This document shows positions 23,649-33,118 of a stretch of 36,858 bases of DNA, piece after piece. The first letter of the stretch is position 1; each line of letters opens with the position of its first letter. Source of the DNA: Thermodesulfobacteriaceae bacterium (GTDB taxonomy: Bacteria; Desulfobacterota; Dissulfuribacteria; Dissulfuribacterales; UBA3076); assembly GCA_012961845.1 (NCBI GenBank), contig DTYO01000237.1, positions 1 to 36,858 of the forward strand. The letters are read 5' to 3'. A program made the translations under genes and the position numbers. Below the pieces are notes generated by a model. The model ran no database searches. It had not been told where the DNA came from and saw only the letters and a list, made by a program, of their open reading frames with translations.

Positions 23649-25796
23649 TCAACCGGCCGTAGCGCGGTCTACCATAATGACCCCTTCCACCTTCCGGATT
23701 CCGGAAAACACCTTCCTCAGGTGATCGCCGTCGCTCACCTCGACTACAAAACTGAACAATGCCCTATCATCCGGCGTGGTAGTGACCTTTGCCTTCAGTA
23801 TATTGGCTTCGCTTACGCTGATTGCATTGCTTACTGCCGCCAGCATACCTTTTTGATCAGCAGTTCCGACTTTTATCCTTACCGGAAAGTTTTCAACCTC
23901 TGAAACATCCCAGGTCACATCCACCCTTCTCTCAGGGTCCATGTTGCGGACATTGGAACAATCCTCCCGGTGCACGGTAACCCCTCTCCCCCTGGTGATA
24001 TAGCCCACTACATCGTCTCCGGGGACAGGTGTACAGCACCTCCCTAGGTGGATCATTATGTCGTCGAGTCCGTGAATGAGGATGCCCTGGCGCCTCTTTT
24101 TCCTGGACCGCCTTGCCTCTTTTGAACTTTTCTCATAAGGAACGGGTGATTCTTCAGCCTTTTCTGGAGGCGCAAATTTTCCGGCCACCTGGGCTGACGA
24201 AACCTTGCCGTATCCCACTGCCACCATAAGGTCTTCAAGGGTCTTGAAGGAGAGTGCCTGTGCCACTTCCGCCCCTTTGTCCCTGATCAGTTCACTGAAA
24301 TCCAGCCTCCTCTTCCTGAATTCCCGTACACACAGATCCTTCCCCAGTGCAAGGCTCTTTTCCCTCTCTTCCGTCTTGATCCAGTGCCTGATTCTTGCAC
24401 GGGCCCTGCTGGTCTTGGCCAGCTTCAGCCAGTCTCTGCTGGGGACATGTTGTTTGGATGTAATAATCTCCACCACATCCCCGTTCTTGAGCTGGTACCT
24501 CAAAGGAACCATCCGGCCGTTAATCTTCGCGCCCGCACAATGATGCCCTACCTCTGTGTGGATCGCATATGCGAAATCCACCGGAGTGGCTCCGCTGGGG
24601 AATTCCTTGACCTCACCATCAGGAGTGAACACATATACTTCATTAGGGAAGAGATCCATCTTCACGGACTCCAGAAATTCCCGGGGATCATCCACCTCCT
24701 TCTGCCACTCCATGAGCTGCTGGAGCCAGTCAAACTGCCGTTCCTGCTCTTTTTTTACTGTCCGGCCCTCCTTATAAAGCCAGTGGGCTGCTATCCCCTC
24801 TCTTGCCACCCTGTCCATTTCCTCCGTACGGATCTGGATCTCCATCCGGTCGCCATAGGGCCTTATAACGGTCGTATGGAGAGACTGGTACATGTTCGCC
24901 TTGGGAAGACTTATATAATCCTTGAAACGGCCTGGAACCGGTTTCCACAGTGAATGTACAATACCAAGTGCCTCATAACATTCCTTGGCTGTATTCAGGA
25001 CAATCCTGAAGGCAATGAGGTCATAGACTTGATCAAGGCTTACATTCCGGGTGCGGATTTTACGGAATATGCTGTAGAGATGCTTCGGTCTTCCCAGGAC
25101 CCGGCACGACAGACCGAAGTCGGCCATCTTGTGCGCTATGAGATCCTTAACCTCTTCCACGTACACTTTGCGCTCGCCGAGACGCTCTTCTACCTGTTTG
25201 CGAAGCGCCTGGAATTCTTCGGGATATATATTGTAAAAGGCCAAGTCTTCCAGTTCCCTCTTAATCCAATCAATACCCAAACGGCTTGCCAGCGGCGCGT
25301 AGATATCCAGAGTCTCCCTGGCAATCTTTATCCTCTTTCTCTCTTTCTGGTATCCCAAGGTCCTCATGTTGTGGAGCCTGTCAGCCAGTTTGACCAGCAG
25401 AACCCGTATATCCTTGGACATTGCAAGGATCATCTTGCGGGTATTCTCCGCCTGTTTGTGGACCCGGCTTTGGAACTCTATCTTACTGAGTTTGGTGACC
25501 CCGTCCACGATCAGGGCCACGTCTTTGCCGAACATCTCTTCCAGCTCTTTATCTGTGGCCAAGGTGTCTTCTATGGTGTCATGGAGAAGACCAGCAGCTA
25601 TGCTTGGCATGTCGAGCTTGAGCTTTGCTAGGATATAGGCTGCTGCAAGCGGATGGGACAGATAGGGTTCGCCCGACAGTCTGGTTTGGCCTGCATGGAC
25701 CTTGGCGGAATAAATATACGCCTTTTCCACCAGGCTGGTATCAGCATCAGGGAGATAGGAATTTATTTTCTCTAAGATGTCGTTTATTCGAATCAT
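23649..25796 (-). CDS. rel: Bifunctional (p)ppGpp synthetase/hydrolase
   Basis: The 715-residue Rel/SpoT-type enzyme makes and degrades the stringent-response alarmone. The HD hydrolase domain is intact, with His48 (LSHPL) and HDTIED (residues 72-77). The synthetase domain shows GRPKHLYSI, PKANMYQSLHT and EIQIRTEEMD. A TGS domain (about 395-460, from VYVFTPDGEV) and a C-terminal ACT domain (about 640-710) follow. Both activities look complete. ATG 25796 has no obvious ribosome-binding site. The 206-base gap to proS upstream probably contains its promoter. Confidence 0.96.
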   Translation of the reverse strand: MIRINDILEKINSYLPDADTSLVEKAYIYSAKVHAGQTRLSGEPYLSHPLAAAYILAKLKLDMPSIAAGLLHDTIEDTLATDKELEEMFGKDVALIVDGVTKLSKIEFQSRVHKQAENTRKMILAMSKDIRVLLVKLADRLHNMRTLGYQKERKRIKIARETLDIYAPLASRLGIDWIKRELEDLAFYNIYPEEFQALRKQVEERLGERKVYVEEVKDLIAHKMADFGLSCRVLGRPKHLYSIFRKIRTRNVSLDQVYDLIAFRIVLNTAKECYEALGIVHSLWKPVPGRFKDYISLPKANMYQSLHTTVIRPYGDRMEIQIRTEEMDRVAREGIAAHWLYKEGRTVKKEQERQFDWLQQLMEWQKEVDDPREFLESVKMDLFPNEVYVFTPDGEVKEFPSGATPVDFAYAIHTEVGHHCAGAKINGRMVPLRYQLKNGDVVEIITSKQHVPSRDWLKLAKTSRARARIRHWIKTEEREKSLALGKDLCVREFRKRRLDFSELIRDKGAEVAQALSFKTLEDLMVAVGYGKVSSAQVAGKFAPPEKAEESPVPYEKSSKEARRSRKKRRQGILIHGLDDIMIHLGRCCTPVPGDDVVGYITRGRGVTVHREDCSNVRNMDPERRVDVTWDVSEVENFPVRIKVGTADQKGMLAAVSNAISVSEANILKAKVTTTPDDRALFSFVVEVSDGDHLRKVFSGIRKVEGVIMVDRATAG

Positions 25797-26002
25797 ACAG
25801 ACAAAAACCCGGCTCTGAACCTGCTTCAGCAGAACTCAGATCTTCCGACTTTGATTGTCTTCAATATAATCACTGCCTGCAACATGTCTTTCCTGAAACG
25901 GGAATTTCCGACCGCAGTCAGGTGATGCGAAAAAACAACATGACCACATTTATCAGACATTTCAGGCATTGTCTTAATCATTACGCCAAGATCGATGACC
26001 GT

Positions 26003-27724
26003 TTATGGACAGGCACTGGAAAGCATTTCGCGAATACTCTCCAGTGCCTTGTCCCTGGAGACCACAATGGAGTCTCCCGTTTTCCGGGTCTTTATTTCCA
26101 CTTCGTTTTTTTCTTTCAGACGCCTGCCGACAGTAATACGAAATGGTATGCCTATGAGGTCAGCATCCTTGAACTTGACACCCGGCCGCTCCCTGCGGTC
26201 GTCAAGCAGTACTTCTATACCGAGTTCCGCCAACTGGCCGTAAAGCTTTTCAGCAGCTTCCATGATATCAGAATCTTTGACATTGACAGGTGAAATTATG
26301 ACCTGAAAGGGTGCTACTGGAACCGGAAAAACAATTCCGTTCTCATCGTGATTCTGCTCTATGGCGGCAGCCACGGTCCGGCCCACCCCTATGCCGTAGC
26401 ACCCCATTACTATAGGCCGCTTCCTGCCTCTGGCATCGAGGAACGAAGCCCCCATGGCCTCGCTGTACTTGATGCCGAGCTTGAATATGTGCCCGACCTC
26501 TATTCCTCTCCTGAGCTCTATTCCGCCTCCGCACACCGGACACGGATCTTCCGGGCTTATGACCCTGATGTCGGCGAATTCCGGCCGTGGCAGATCTCTG
26601 CCCCAGTTCACCCCCACGCAATGTGCATCCGCCTCATTGGCACCTATCACAAAATCGGTCATGGTTTCAAGACACTGATCTGCAACAATCCTCACACTGT
26701 CAAGCCCCACAGGTCCGGCAAATCCCGGAGGCGCCCCGGTGATGAGCCTCACAGCCTCATCATCTGCGAACACCAGTTCCTCTACCCCGAGGAAACGCTT
26801 AAGTTTGACTTCGTTGAGTTCGTGATCACCTCTTATGAGAACAGCCACAGGCTCATCACCATCTGCAAGAAGAATGAGCGTCTTGACCAGCGTATCCGGT
26901 CCGATACCGAGAAATATCGAAACCTCTTCTATGGACCTCTTGCCCGGTGTATTCACCTTTTCCATATCCCAGCCGGGTTCCAGGGGTTCAACCTTGTCTG
27001 CCAGCACACGCACCGGAGCAAGCTCAACATTGGCAGCATAATTGCACTCTGTGCAGCATGCTATCAGGTCTTCTCCGGTCTCGGCCAGTACCATGAATTC
27101 ATGAGAAGCCTCGCCTCCTATGCTGCCTGTATCCGCTTCCACAGGCCTGAAATCCAGCCCGCAGCGCTCAAATATCCTCGAATAAGCCTTGTGCATCTTT
27201 CCGTACGTCGTGTCAAGGGCCTCATAATCGCAGTCAAAACTGTAGGCATCCTTCATGATGAATTCACGCCCTCTCATGAGGCCGAATCTGGGACGTATTT
27301 CGTCGCGGAATTTGGTCTTTATCTGGTACAGATTGAGCGGCATATCCCTATATGAACGGATCTCGCCCCTGACCAGATCGGTTATGACCTCTTCATGGGT
27401 AGGTCCCAGGCAGAATTCCCGGTGGTGCCTGTCCTTGAAACGCAGAAGTTCCTTGCCGTACCTCTCCCACCTGTCACTCTCCCGCCACAATTCCGCAGGC
27501 TGGACCATGGGCATGAGCAGCTCCTGTGCTCCCACCCGGTTCATCTCCTCTCGGATGATCTTCTCCACCTTTCGGAGTATCCTCAGGCCCAGTGGAAGGT
27601 ATGAATAGAGGCCAGAAGCGAGTTTTCGTATCATGCCCGCCCGCAGCATGAGCTTATGGGACACCACCTCCGCCTCGGCAGGATTTTCCTTCAAGGTAGG
27701 CAAAAACAATCTTGAATATCTCAT
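26003..27724 (-). CDS. proS: Prolyl-tRNA synthetase (bacterial type with editing domain)
   Basis: The 573-residue class II synthetase charges tRNA-Pro. Motif 2 is in the FRDEIRPRFGLMRGREF segment, and motif 3 in GCYGIGVGRTVAAAIEQ. The bacterial insertion (YbaK-like editing domain) lies between them, at about residues 225-405. A C-terminal anticodon-binding domain begins at APFQVIISPVN. The start codon overlaps the ispG stop by one base (TAATG at 27726-27722), so it is translated from the ispG message. Confidence 0.97.
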   Translation of the reverse strand: MRYSRLFLPTLKENPAEAEVVSHKLMLRAGMIRKLASGLYSYLPLGLRILRKVEKIIREEMNRVGAQELLMPMVQPAELWRESDRWERYGKELLRFKDRHHREFCLGPTHEEVITDLVRGEIRSYRDMPLNLYQIKTKFRDEIRPRFGLMRGREFIMKDAYSFDCDYEALDTTYGKMHKAYSRIFERCGLDFRPVEADTGSIGGEASHEFMVLAETGEDLIACCTECNYAANVELAPVRVLADKVEPLEPGWDMEKVNTPGKRSIEEVSIFLGIGPDTLVKTLILLADGDEPVAVLIRGDHELNEVKLKRFLGVEELVFADDEAVRLITGAPPGFAGPVGLDSVRIVADQCLETMTDFVIGANEADAHCVGVNWGRDLPRPEFADIRVISPEDPCPVCGGGIELRRGIEVGHIFKLGIKYSEAMGASFLDARGRKRPIVMGCYGIGVGRTVAAAIEQNHDENGIVFPVPVAPFQVIISPVNVKDSDIMEAAEKLYGQLAELGIEVLLDDRRERPGVKFKDADLIGIPFRITVGRRLKEKNEVEIKTRKTGDSIVVSRDKALESIREMLSSACP

Positions 27725-28830
27725 TATTTTTCAGTCTCCACCATTTTTTCCACTTCTCCCCAGAATTCTTCAAGGAGGTCATCTTCCGGTACTTTCCTGA
27801 GGATGCGCCCTCCCTTGAAGATGATCCCCACTCCCTTGCCCCCAGCCAGACCTATGTCGGCCTCCTTTGCCTCACCGGGCCCGTTTACCACGCAGCCCAT
27901 GACCGCCATTTTCAAGGTATCCGGAATCTTGCGGGATCTGCGCTCCACCTCTGAAGCCAGGGAAAAAAGATCGATCTCACAGCGCCCGCAGGTAGGACAG
28001 GAAATAATTTCCGGGCCACGCTGACGGACATGCACAGCTCTCAAGATCTCATAGGCCACCTGGATCTCCTCTACAGGATCTCTGGTCAGAGAAACCCGCA
28101 GGGTATCGCCAATTCCTTCCATGAGAAGGATTCCAAGTGCAACACTGCTCTTTACCGTCCCGGGAATCAGGCCTCCGGCCTCTGTCACCCCGAGATGAAA
28201 GGGGAAATCCGTCTTGTCCGCCAACAGCCTGTAAGCCTGCACCGTAGTAAGCACATCAGAGGATTTTATAGATATTTTCATTAATTCATATCCCATATCG
28301 GCTATTAACGCCACATTTCTGAGTGCACTTTCCACCAGGGCCTCTGGAGCAGGACCGCCATATTTTTCCATCAGGTCCTTTTCCAGAGAACCCGAATTGA
28401 CACCCACCCGGATCGGGACCCGATATTCCCTGGCCTTTTTTACCACTTTTTCCAGTCGATCCGGCCCTCCAAGGTTTCCAGGATTGATACGTATCCCGTC
28501 AGCGCCTGCATTTATGGACGCAACGGCCAGACGCCAGTCGAAATGGATGTCCGCTATAACAGGTATGGAAATTGCTTTCTTTATGGACGTTATAGCCTCG
28601 GCGGCAGGAATGTCCAGTACAGCTACTCTGATTATTTCACAGCCCACATCCTGCAGACGGTGAATCTGTGAAACGGTCGAGCTGACGTCCCTGGTATCCG
28701 TATTGGTCATAGACTGAACAACAACGGGGTGTTCGCCTCCGATCGGGACATCTCCCACATGGATGACCCGGGTGCTCCTCCGCTTACAGGAACATGTCTG
28801 TCTGTTTCGGGTGAAGTTTGATTTTTTCAT
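27724..28830 (-). CDS. ispG: 4-hydroxy-3-methylbut-2-enyl diphosphate synthase (flavodoxin/ferredoxin)
   Basis: The 368-residue GcpE/IspG protein reduces MEcPP to HMBPP in the non-mevalonate isoprenoid pathway. It shows the TIM-barrel start (VVVQSMTNTDTRD), and [4Fe-4S] ligands Cys278, Cys281 (CPTCGRC) and Cys313 with Glu320 (GCVVNGPGEA). Length is that of the short two-domain bacterial form. An N-terminal tail of about 18 residues contains an extra CSC pair. ATG 28830 has no Shine-Dalgarno site. It diverges from the gene at 28934. Confidence 0.96.
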   Translation of the reverse strand: MKKSNFTRNRQTCSCKRRSTRVIHVGDVPIGGEHPVVVQSMTNTDTRDVSSTVSQIHRLQDVGCEIIRVAVLDIPAAEAITSIKKAISIPVIADIHFDWRLAVASINAGADGIRINPGNLGGPDRLEKVVKKAREYRVPIRVGVNSGSLEKDLMEKYGGPAPEALVESALRNVALIADMGYELMKISIKSSDVLTTVQAYRLLADKTDFPFHLGVTEAGGLIPGTVKSSVALGILLMEGIGDTLRVSLTRDPVEEIQVAYEILRAVHVRQRGPEIISCPTCGRCEIDLFSLASEVERRSRKIPDTLKMAVMGCVVNGPGEAKEADIGLAGGKGVGIIFKGGRILRKVPEDDLLEEFWGEVEKMVETEK

Positions 28831-28880
28831 AATGATGAATGATATATTATGACGATCAAATCAGCAATGCCGACTAAAAC

Positions 28881-28909
28881 TTGACACATATCGTACTGAA
28901 ACCGATACT
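28881..28909 (+). promoter_or_regulatory. Sigma-70 promoter for the gene at 28934
   Basis: A perfect TTGACA (28881-28886) is followed after 17 bases by GATACT (28904-28909). The ATG lies about 20 bases beyond the expected start site, with AGGAG in between. It is the clearest housekeeping-type promoter in the window along with that of arsR. Confidence 0.65.
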
Positions 28910-28933
28910 TAAACATAATCAGGAGCTACGGCC

Positions 28934-29380
28934 ATGAAAATTCAATCCGACCTGAATAAAATCCTGCTTGAAAGACAGTCTCAGACAATAAACAGGAACG
29001 ACAGTCCTGACAACGACCACAGATCCTTTTCAGAAATCCTCAATTCCACTGCGGCAGCCAGCCAGGCAGATCCTGTCCAGAGAACAGTTCCCACTGAGCT
29101 GTCAGGCATCACCGGCCTGACCGAATCTCAGCAGGCAGTCCTGAACTTGGCTGAACAGTCTCTTGACCTGCTGGATCATTACGGTACCATGCTGGAAGAC
29201 CCCGGCCTTTCTGCAAAGGATCTGGAACCGGTTGCCGAAGCCCTGGCAAGCCAGTCAGAAGACCTCAGGAAATTAAGGGACTCTCTTGAAGACCATGATC
29301 CTCTGCGGGATACGGCTGATGCAATTGGCATTATCTCCGCAGTAGAAGCAGCAAAAATCAACAGGGGAGACTATGAATAG
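28934..29380 (+). CDS. Hypothetical protein, helical C-terminal half
   Basis: I do not recognise this 148-residue protein. It is acidic and soluble, without a signal peptide or membrane segment. Residues 1-60 are polar, rich in N, D, S and Q, and probably disordered. Residues 62-145 look helical (LTESQQAVLNLAEQSLDLLD, then EDLRKLRDSLEDHD). It has a single-gene promoter, AGGAG before ATG 28934, and repeat copy B starting on its stop codon. The following gene on the same strand is a CheY-like receiver, which suggests but does not show a signalling or motility role. Confidence 0.75.
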   Translation: MKIQSDLNKILLERQSQTINRNDSPDNDHRSFSEILNSTAAASQADPVQRTVPTELSGITGLTESQQAVLNLAEQSLDLLDHYGTMLEDPGLSAKDLEPVAEALASQSEDLRKLRDSLEDHDPLRDTADAIGIISAVEAAKINRGDYE

Positions 29381-29521
29381 GTACCTCTGAAAATCAGGAG
29401 TTTTGTTCAGAAACAAGGCATACAGAAAAAATAACTGCAGACATCGCAGTGATATTTCAAGGATATTTTTTTTACGTACAACAAAGTTGCGGGGCAAAAG
29501 AACATTTTTTTGGCGACCCTC
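29379..29521 (-). repeat. Intergenic repeat, copy B (reverse orientation)
   Basis: The reverse complement aligns with copies A and C over the whole length: AAAAATGTTCTTTTGCCCCG, GAAATATCACTG, CTGCAGTTATTTTTTCTG, GCCTTGTT and CTGATTTT. Its end GGTACCT overlaps the TAG stop of the gene at 28934, and the other end (GGCGACCCTC) is 15 bases before the response-regulator start. Any promoter for the regulator must lie within it unless the two genes share a transcript. Confidence 0.85.
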
Positions 29522-29535
29522 TGTAGATACGGGCC

Positions 29536-29916
29536 ATGTCCATGAACCAGGTGAATACTAACAAAAAACACATTCTTGTCATTGAAGATGACAAGGAAGT
29601 CAGAAACATGCTGGAAGACTATCTCACATATCTTGACTACAGCGTTTCAGCAGTAGATGACGGCCTGAAAGGGCTTAAAAAGATAAAAGACGGACGGTAT
29701 GATCTGGTAATAACGGACATCACCATTCCGTATGTCAGTGGGATAGGCATCATTTCAGTCCTGAAACAGGATTATCCTGATATTCCTGTGATCGCCATAA
29801 CCGGCTTCGGGTACCATGCCGAAGAACTTGCCTATGAAAAAAAAGCAGATCATATATTGAGCAAGCCATTTGAAATCCAGGAACTCCGAGAAGTGATTTC
29901 CGGTTTTCTTGCCTGA
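29536..29916 (+). CDS. Single-domain response regulator (CheY-like receiver)
   Basis: The 126-residue protein is a lone receiver domain. The acidic pocket Asp18/Asp19 (IEDD), phosphoacceptor Asp61 (VITDITIP), Thr89 (AITGFG) and Lys110 (LSKPF) are all present, so it should be phosphorylated. There is no output domain, so it acts by protein contact or as a phosphorelay intermediate. ATG 29536 has only a weak ribosome-binding site; ATG 29542 is possible. No histidine kinase is in the window. Confidence 0.9.
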   Translation: MSMNQVNTNKKHILVIEDDKEVRNMLEDYLTYLDYSVSAVDDGLKGLKKIKDGRYDLVITDITIPYVSGIGIISVLKQDYPDIPVIAITGFGYHAEELAYEKKADHILSKPFEIQELREVISGFLA

Positions 29917-29960
29917 ACCTGCCGCATGATGAAAATCTAGACAGAAGGAGAGAGGCAGGA

Positions 29961-30056
29961 ATGATCCGCACTACCGCACCCGGCAATCTAATTCATTTGG
30001 TCAATCCGCCTTGCAGGCACACAAAGAGTAATGTGTCTGTCAAGCCTTATGGCTAA
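29961..30056 (+). CDS. Possible 31-residue ORF downstream of the response regulator
   Basis: ATG 29961 has AAGGAG 12 bases upstream and opens a 31-codon frame to TAA 30054-30056. The peptide is basic with one cysteine (NPPCRHTK) and resembles nothing I know. It sits in the 247-base gap before nnr. The site is good, but the length makes chance likely; it may be a leader peptide or noise. Confidence 0.25.
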   Translation: MIRTTAPGNLIHLVNPPCRHTKSNVSVKPYG

Positions 30057-30163
30057 TGAAGTACAGAGAGTACGCCGGCATACCCTGCGTTTTTGCGTGC
30101 TGCAACCTGTGATAAATTGAGCATTATTCCTGCTTTTTTCTTTCCGCAAGAAGGAGGCTCCAT

Positions 30164-31708
30164 ATGCTGGTAGTCACTGCTGAACAGATGCAGGCGATTG
30201 ACCGCCAAACCATAGAACATTTTCTGATCCCCGGCCTGATACTCATGGAAAATGCAGGGCGCGGTGTATCTGATCTGGTCATGCAGCGGTACAGCCGCCA
30301 GCTTGACACCGGCGGCGCATTGGTGCTGATAGGGCCTGGCAACAACGGTGGCGACGGATTTGTCATAGCCAGGCATCTTTTCCAGGCGGGTTACAGGGTC
30401 AGAATGCTGCTGCTGGCCTCGGAGAAAAAATTTCAGGAAGAAGCCCTCACAAATTTCCACGCAGCAAAGAGGCTGAAAATTCCCTGCATCCAGTGCCTGG
30501 AATCGGATGCCATTCAATCCGTCAGTGATTTCTTCAAGACCTCCGGAGTCATCATAGATTCCATTTTCGGGACAGGTCTCACAAGAGAAGTAAAAGGCCG
30601 TTTTGCACAGGCAATAGAAATGGCAAATGCCAGCCCCTCTCCCGTGGTGGCGGTGGACACCCCTTCAGGATTATGCACCGACACGGGCCGACCTCTGGGA
30701 ACCGCCATCAGGGCAGACATCACAGCCACCATGGCGCTGACCAAACTGGGACATGTTCTGGAAGATGGCCCTGCGTTCACCGGGGAACTCATGGTAGTTG
30801 AAATCGGCATTCCATCCGCCGCTGTTTCAAAAGCGGCAATACAATGTGAGCTTTTCGACAAAGACTCCTTTCAGGCTCTTCTTGGCCCAAGGCCGAATGC
30901 CGGCCACAAGGGAACTTTCGGACACACCCTTGTTCTTGCGGGCTCCAGGGGCAAGACCGGAGCTGCTGCACTCACTGCCCGCGGCGCCATGAGATCCGGA
31001 GCAGGTCTCGTAACACTGGGCTGTCCTGATGAAGTCCAGCCTGTACTTGCAGGAAAACTCACCGAGGCCATGACGGAAGGACTCCCCGCCACACCGGACG
31101 GCACAATTTCTTCCGCCGCCCTGCCGGAAATTGAAAAGCTGGCTGACCGAAAACAGGCAGTGGCCATAGGCCCCGGTATCGGGCTTCACACAGATACTCA
31201 GGCCGCCGTCCTGGATATCATCAGAAAGGCCGGTGTACCCCTGGTGGCCGACGCGGATGCCCTTACCGCAATCGGCACCGACCATGCCCTTGTATCCGCT
31301 GCACAGTCCCCCAGAATTCTTACCCCCCATCCGGGAGAGATGGCCCGCCTGCTGGGATGCTCTACTTCCCGGGTACAGGAAGATAGAATCGCGGCAGCAC
31401 GCTCCCTGGCAGAAACCACCAAGGCCGTGGTGGTACTCAAGGGCGCCAGGACCATTATCGCGGATCCAGCCGGCATAACAGCGATCAACTCTTCAGGAAA
31501 TCCTGGAATGGCCTCAGGGGGGATGGGCGATATTCTTACCGGAATCATAGGAGGCCTCCTGGCCCAGGGATACAGCGCATGGGATGCTGCCCGGATCGGT
31601 GTATACTGCCATGGCAGAGCGGCAGACCAGATGGCACGAATCCGAGGCAACTGGGGCTATCTGGCCAGTGAGGTGGCCGACTGGCTGCCCAGGCTGTGGA
31701 GACCGTAA
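30164..31708 (+). CDS. nnr: Bifunctional NAD(P)H-hydrate epimerase / ADP-dependent NAD(P)H-hydrate dehydratase
   Basis: The 514-residue fusion repairs hydrated NADH and NADPH. The N-terminal YjeF epimerase domain (about 1-215) shows LILMENAGRG and GPGNNGGDGFVIAR. The C-terminal dehydratase domain (about 225-510) shows GHKGTFGHTLVLAGS, LTPHPGEMARLLG and the ribokinase-like SGNPGMASGGMGDILTG. Both domains look complete. ATG 30164 is served by AAGGAGG at 30151-30157. It converges with ampG, 16 bases apart. Confidence 0.95.
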   Translation: MLVVTAEQMQAIDRQTIEHFLIPGLILMENAGRGVSDLVMQRYSRQLDTGGALVLIGPGNNGGDGFVIARHLFQAGYRVRMLLLASEKKFQEEALTNFHAAKRLKIPCIQCLESDAIQSVSDFFKTSGVIIDSIFGTGLTREVKGRFAQAIEMANASPSPVVAVDTPSGLCTDTGRPLGTAIRADITATMALTKLGHVLEDGPAFTGELMVVEIGIPSAAVSKAAIQCELFDKDSFQALLGPRPNAGHKGTFGHTLVLAGSRGKTGAAALTARGAMRSGAGLVTLGCPDEVQPVLAGKLTEAMTEGLPATPDGTISSAALPEIEKLADRKQAVAIGPGIGLHTDTQAAVLDIIRKAGVPLVADADALTAIGTDHALVSAAQSPRILTPHPGEMARLLGCSTSRVQEDRIAAARSLAETTKAVVVLKGARTIIADPAGITAINSSGNPGMASGGMGDILTGIIGGLLAQGYSAWDAARIGVYCHGRAADQMARIRGNWGYLASEVADWLPRLWRP

Positions 31709-31724
31709 CCTTCATGTATATGCA

Positions 31725-32978
31725 TCAGGAATGCGTCCCCAGGCCTTCCTCCAGGCACGATATATCTTCCCTCATCCAAGCCAGAAGCATTAAGCCCGGC
31801 ACGGCAACCAGAGTTGTGATAAAAAAGAATGGCGGCCACCCGATCCATTCAACCAGGAAACCGGACGGAGGTCCGACAAATACCCGGCCGGCAGATGCCA
31901 AAGCCGACAGCAATGCGTACTGAGTGGCTGTAAAACGATGATGACAGAGGGACATCAGAAAAGCGACAAAGGCAGCTGTACCCATGCCGCCTGAAAGATT
32001 TTCAAACCCCACCGCCGCTATCATCACCCAGTATTTCTTGCCCATCCATGCCAGGATCATGAACGAAAGGTTTGATGCTGCCTGAAGGACTCCGAAAAAC
32101 ATCAGTGAACGGAACAGCCCCATCCTCGCCATCAGACCGCCTCCGACCAGGGCACCTGCAAGTGTTGAGGCAAGCCCGAGCCCTTTGTTGATGGTCCCCA
32201 CATCCGTGGGGCTGAAACCGACCCCCCGGATGAGAAATGCCGTAGTCAGGGTACCGGCAAATGCATCTCCCAGTTTGTAAAGTACTATCACGGCCAGGAA
32301 AAAAAATGCACCGGGTCTCGAAAAGAATTCACTGAGCGGACCCCACACAGCGTCAGCCAGAGTTACAGGGGCCGAGAATTCTTCCTCAGGCTCAGGTCCG
32401 GCAAATGTGACTGCTACACCTGTCATCATCACTGCCGCCATGATCAGATAAGTGAGAGACCAGCCGATCATGTCTGCCATGATCAGTGCAAACGCTCCCG
32501 AAACCAGCATTGCGATTCTGTAACCGGTTACCGAGAGACCTACACCCAATCCCCTTTCATGCACCTTGAGAAGATCGGTCCTGTAGGCATCGATGACAAT
32601 ATCCTGGGAAGCGGAGCTGAAAGCCAGGAAAACGGCAAGCACCGCCATCCTGAAAGGCATGGCGGCAGGAGAGACCAATGCCATGGTGGCCAGCACGGCA
32701 GCGAGAACGCACTGTGTCACAAACATCCATCCCCGCCGTCTTCCCAGCCACGGCATGCTAAATCGGTCCATGGCAGGCGACCACAGGAATTTTATCGTGT
32801 AGGGAATGCCGCATATGGAAAAGAGACCGATAGTCCGGATATCCACGCCGTCCACTGCAAGCCATGCCTGAAGGGTTCCTCCCGAAAGGGCCAGCGGAAG
32901 CCCTGACGCAAACCCCAGGGGCAGCATGACAGCCAGCCTTTTGTTCATATGAAGCAGAGTAAAATGCCTGTACTTCAT
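31725..32978 (-). CDS. ampG: AmpG-family muropeptide permease (MFS)
   Basis: The 417-residue inner-membrane protein is predicted to have 12 helices. Its start (LPLGFASGLPLALSGGTLQAWL), FLWSPAMDRF, GRRRGWM and SQDIVIDAYRTD segments are the AmpG signatures. It imports anhydromuropeptides for cell-wall recycling, by family knowledge. It is shorter than the 491-residue E. coli protein, which has two extra helices. ATG 32978 has no Shine-Dalgarno site; ATG 32948 would remove ten residues. No ampD or beta-lactamase gene is nearby. Confidence 0.88.
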   Translation of the reverse strand: MKYRHFTLLHMNKRLAVMLPLGFASGLPLALSGGTLQAWLAVDGVDIRTIGLFSICGIPYTIKFLWSPAMDRFSMPWLGRRRGWMFVTQCVLAAVLATMALVSPAAMPFRMAVLAVFLAFSSASQDIVIDAYRTDLLKVHERGLGVGLSVTGYRIAMLVSGAFALIMADMIGWSLTYLIMAAVMMTGVAVTFAGPEPEEEFSAPVTLADAVWGPLSEFFSRPGAFFFLAVIVLYKLGDAFAGTLTTAFLIRGVGFSPTDVGTINKGLGLASTLAGALVGGGLMARMGLFRSLMFFGVLQAASNLSFMILAWMGKKYWVMIAAVGFENLSGGMGTAAFVAFLMSLCHHRFTATQYALLSALASAGRVFVGPPSGFLVEWIGWPPFFFITTLVAVPGLMLLAWMREDISCLEEGLGTHS

Positions 32979-33118
32979 TCGGGACCGCTTGACTGATTCT
33001 CGACAAATTGCAGGCTTGCTTCCTGGACGATCACCTTATAGACTGAAGCAGGGCTGTCCGGTGACTTCCAGAATCTTCCTACAGGACAGACGGCAAACTC
33101 ACAAAAAGGAGAAATCAT

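Noticed and set aside
26348..27355. Long open frame of 335 codons on the plus strand
   Set aside because: It is antisense to proS, has no recognisable motifs and no ribosome-binding site. Similar long antisense frames oppose hslU (12139-12927) and argD (9776-10300); all follow from codon usage of the real gene.
33054..33089. CTGTCC/GGACAG inverted repeat upstream of hinT, resembling the 14809 repeat
   Set aside because: Only six base pairs with a 24-base loop and no further similarity; chance is sufficient.
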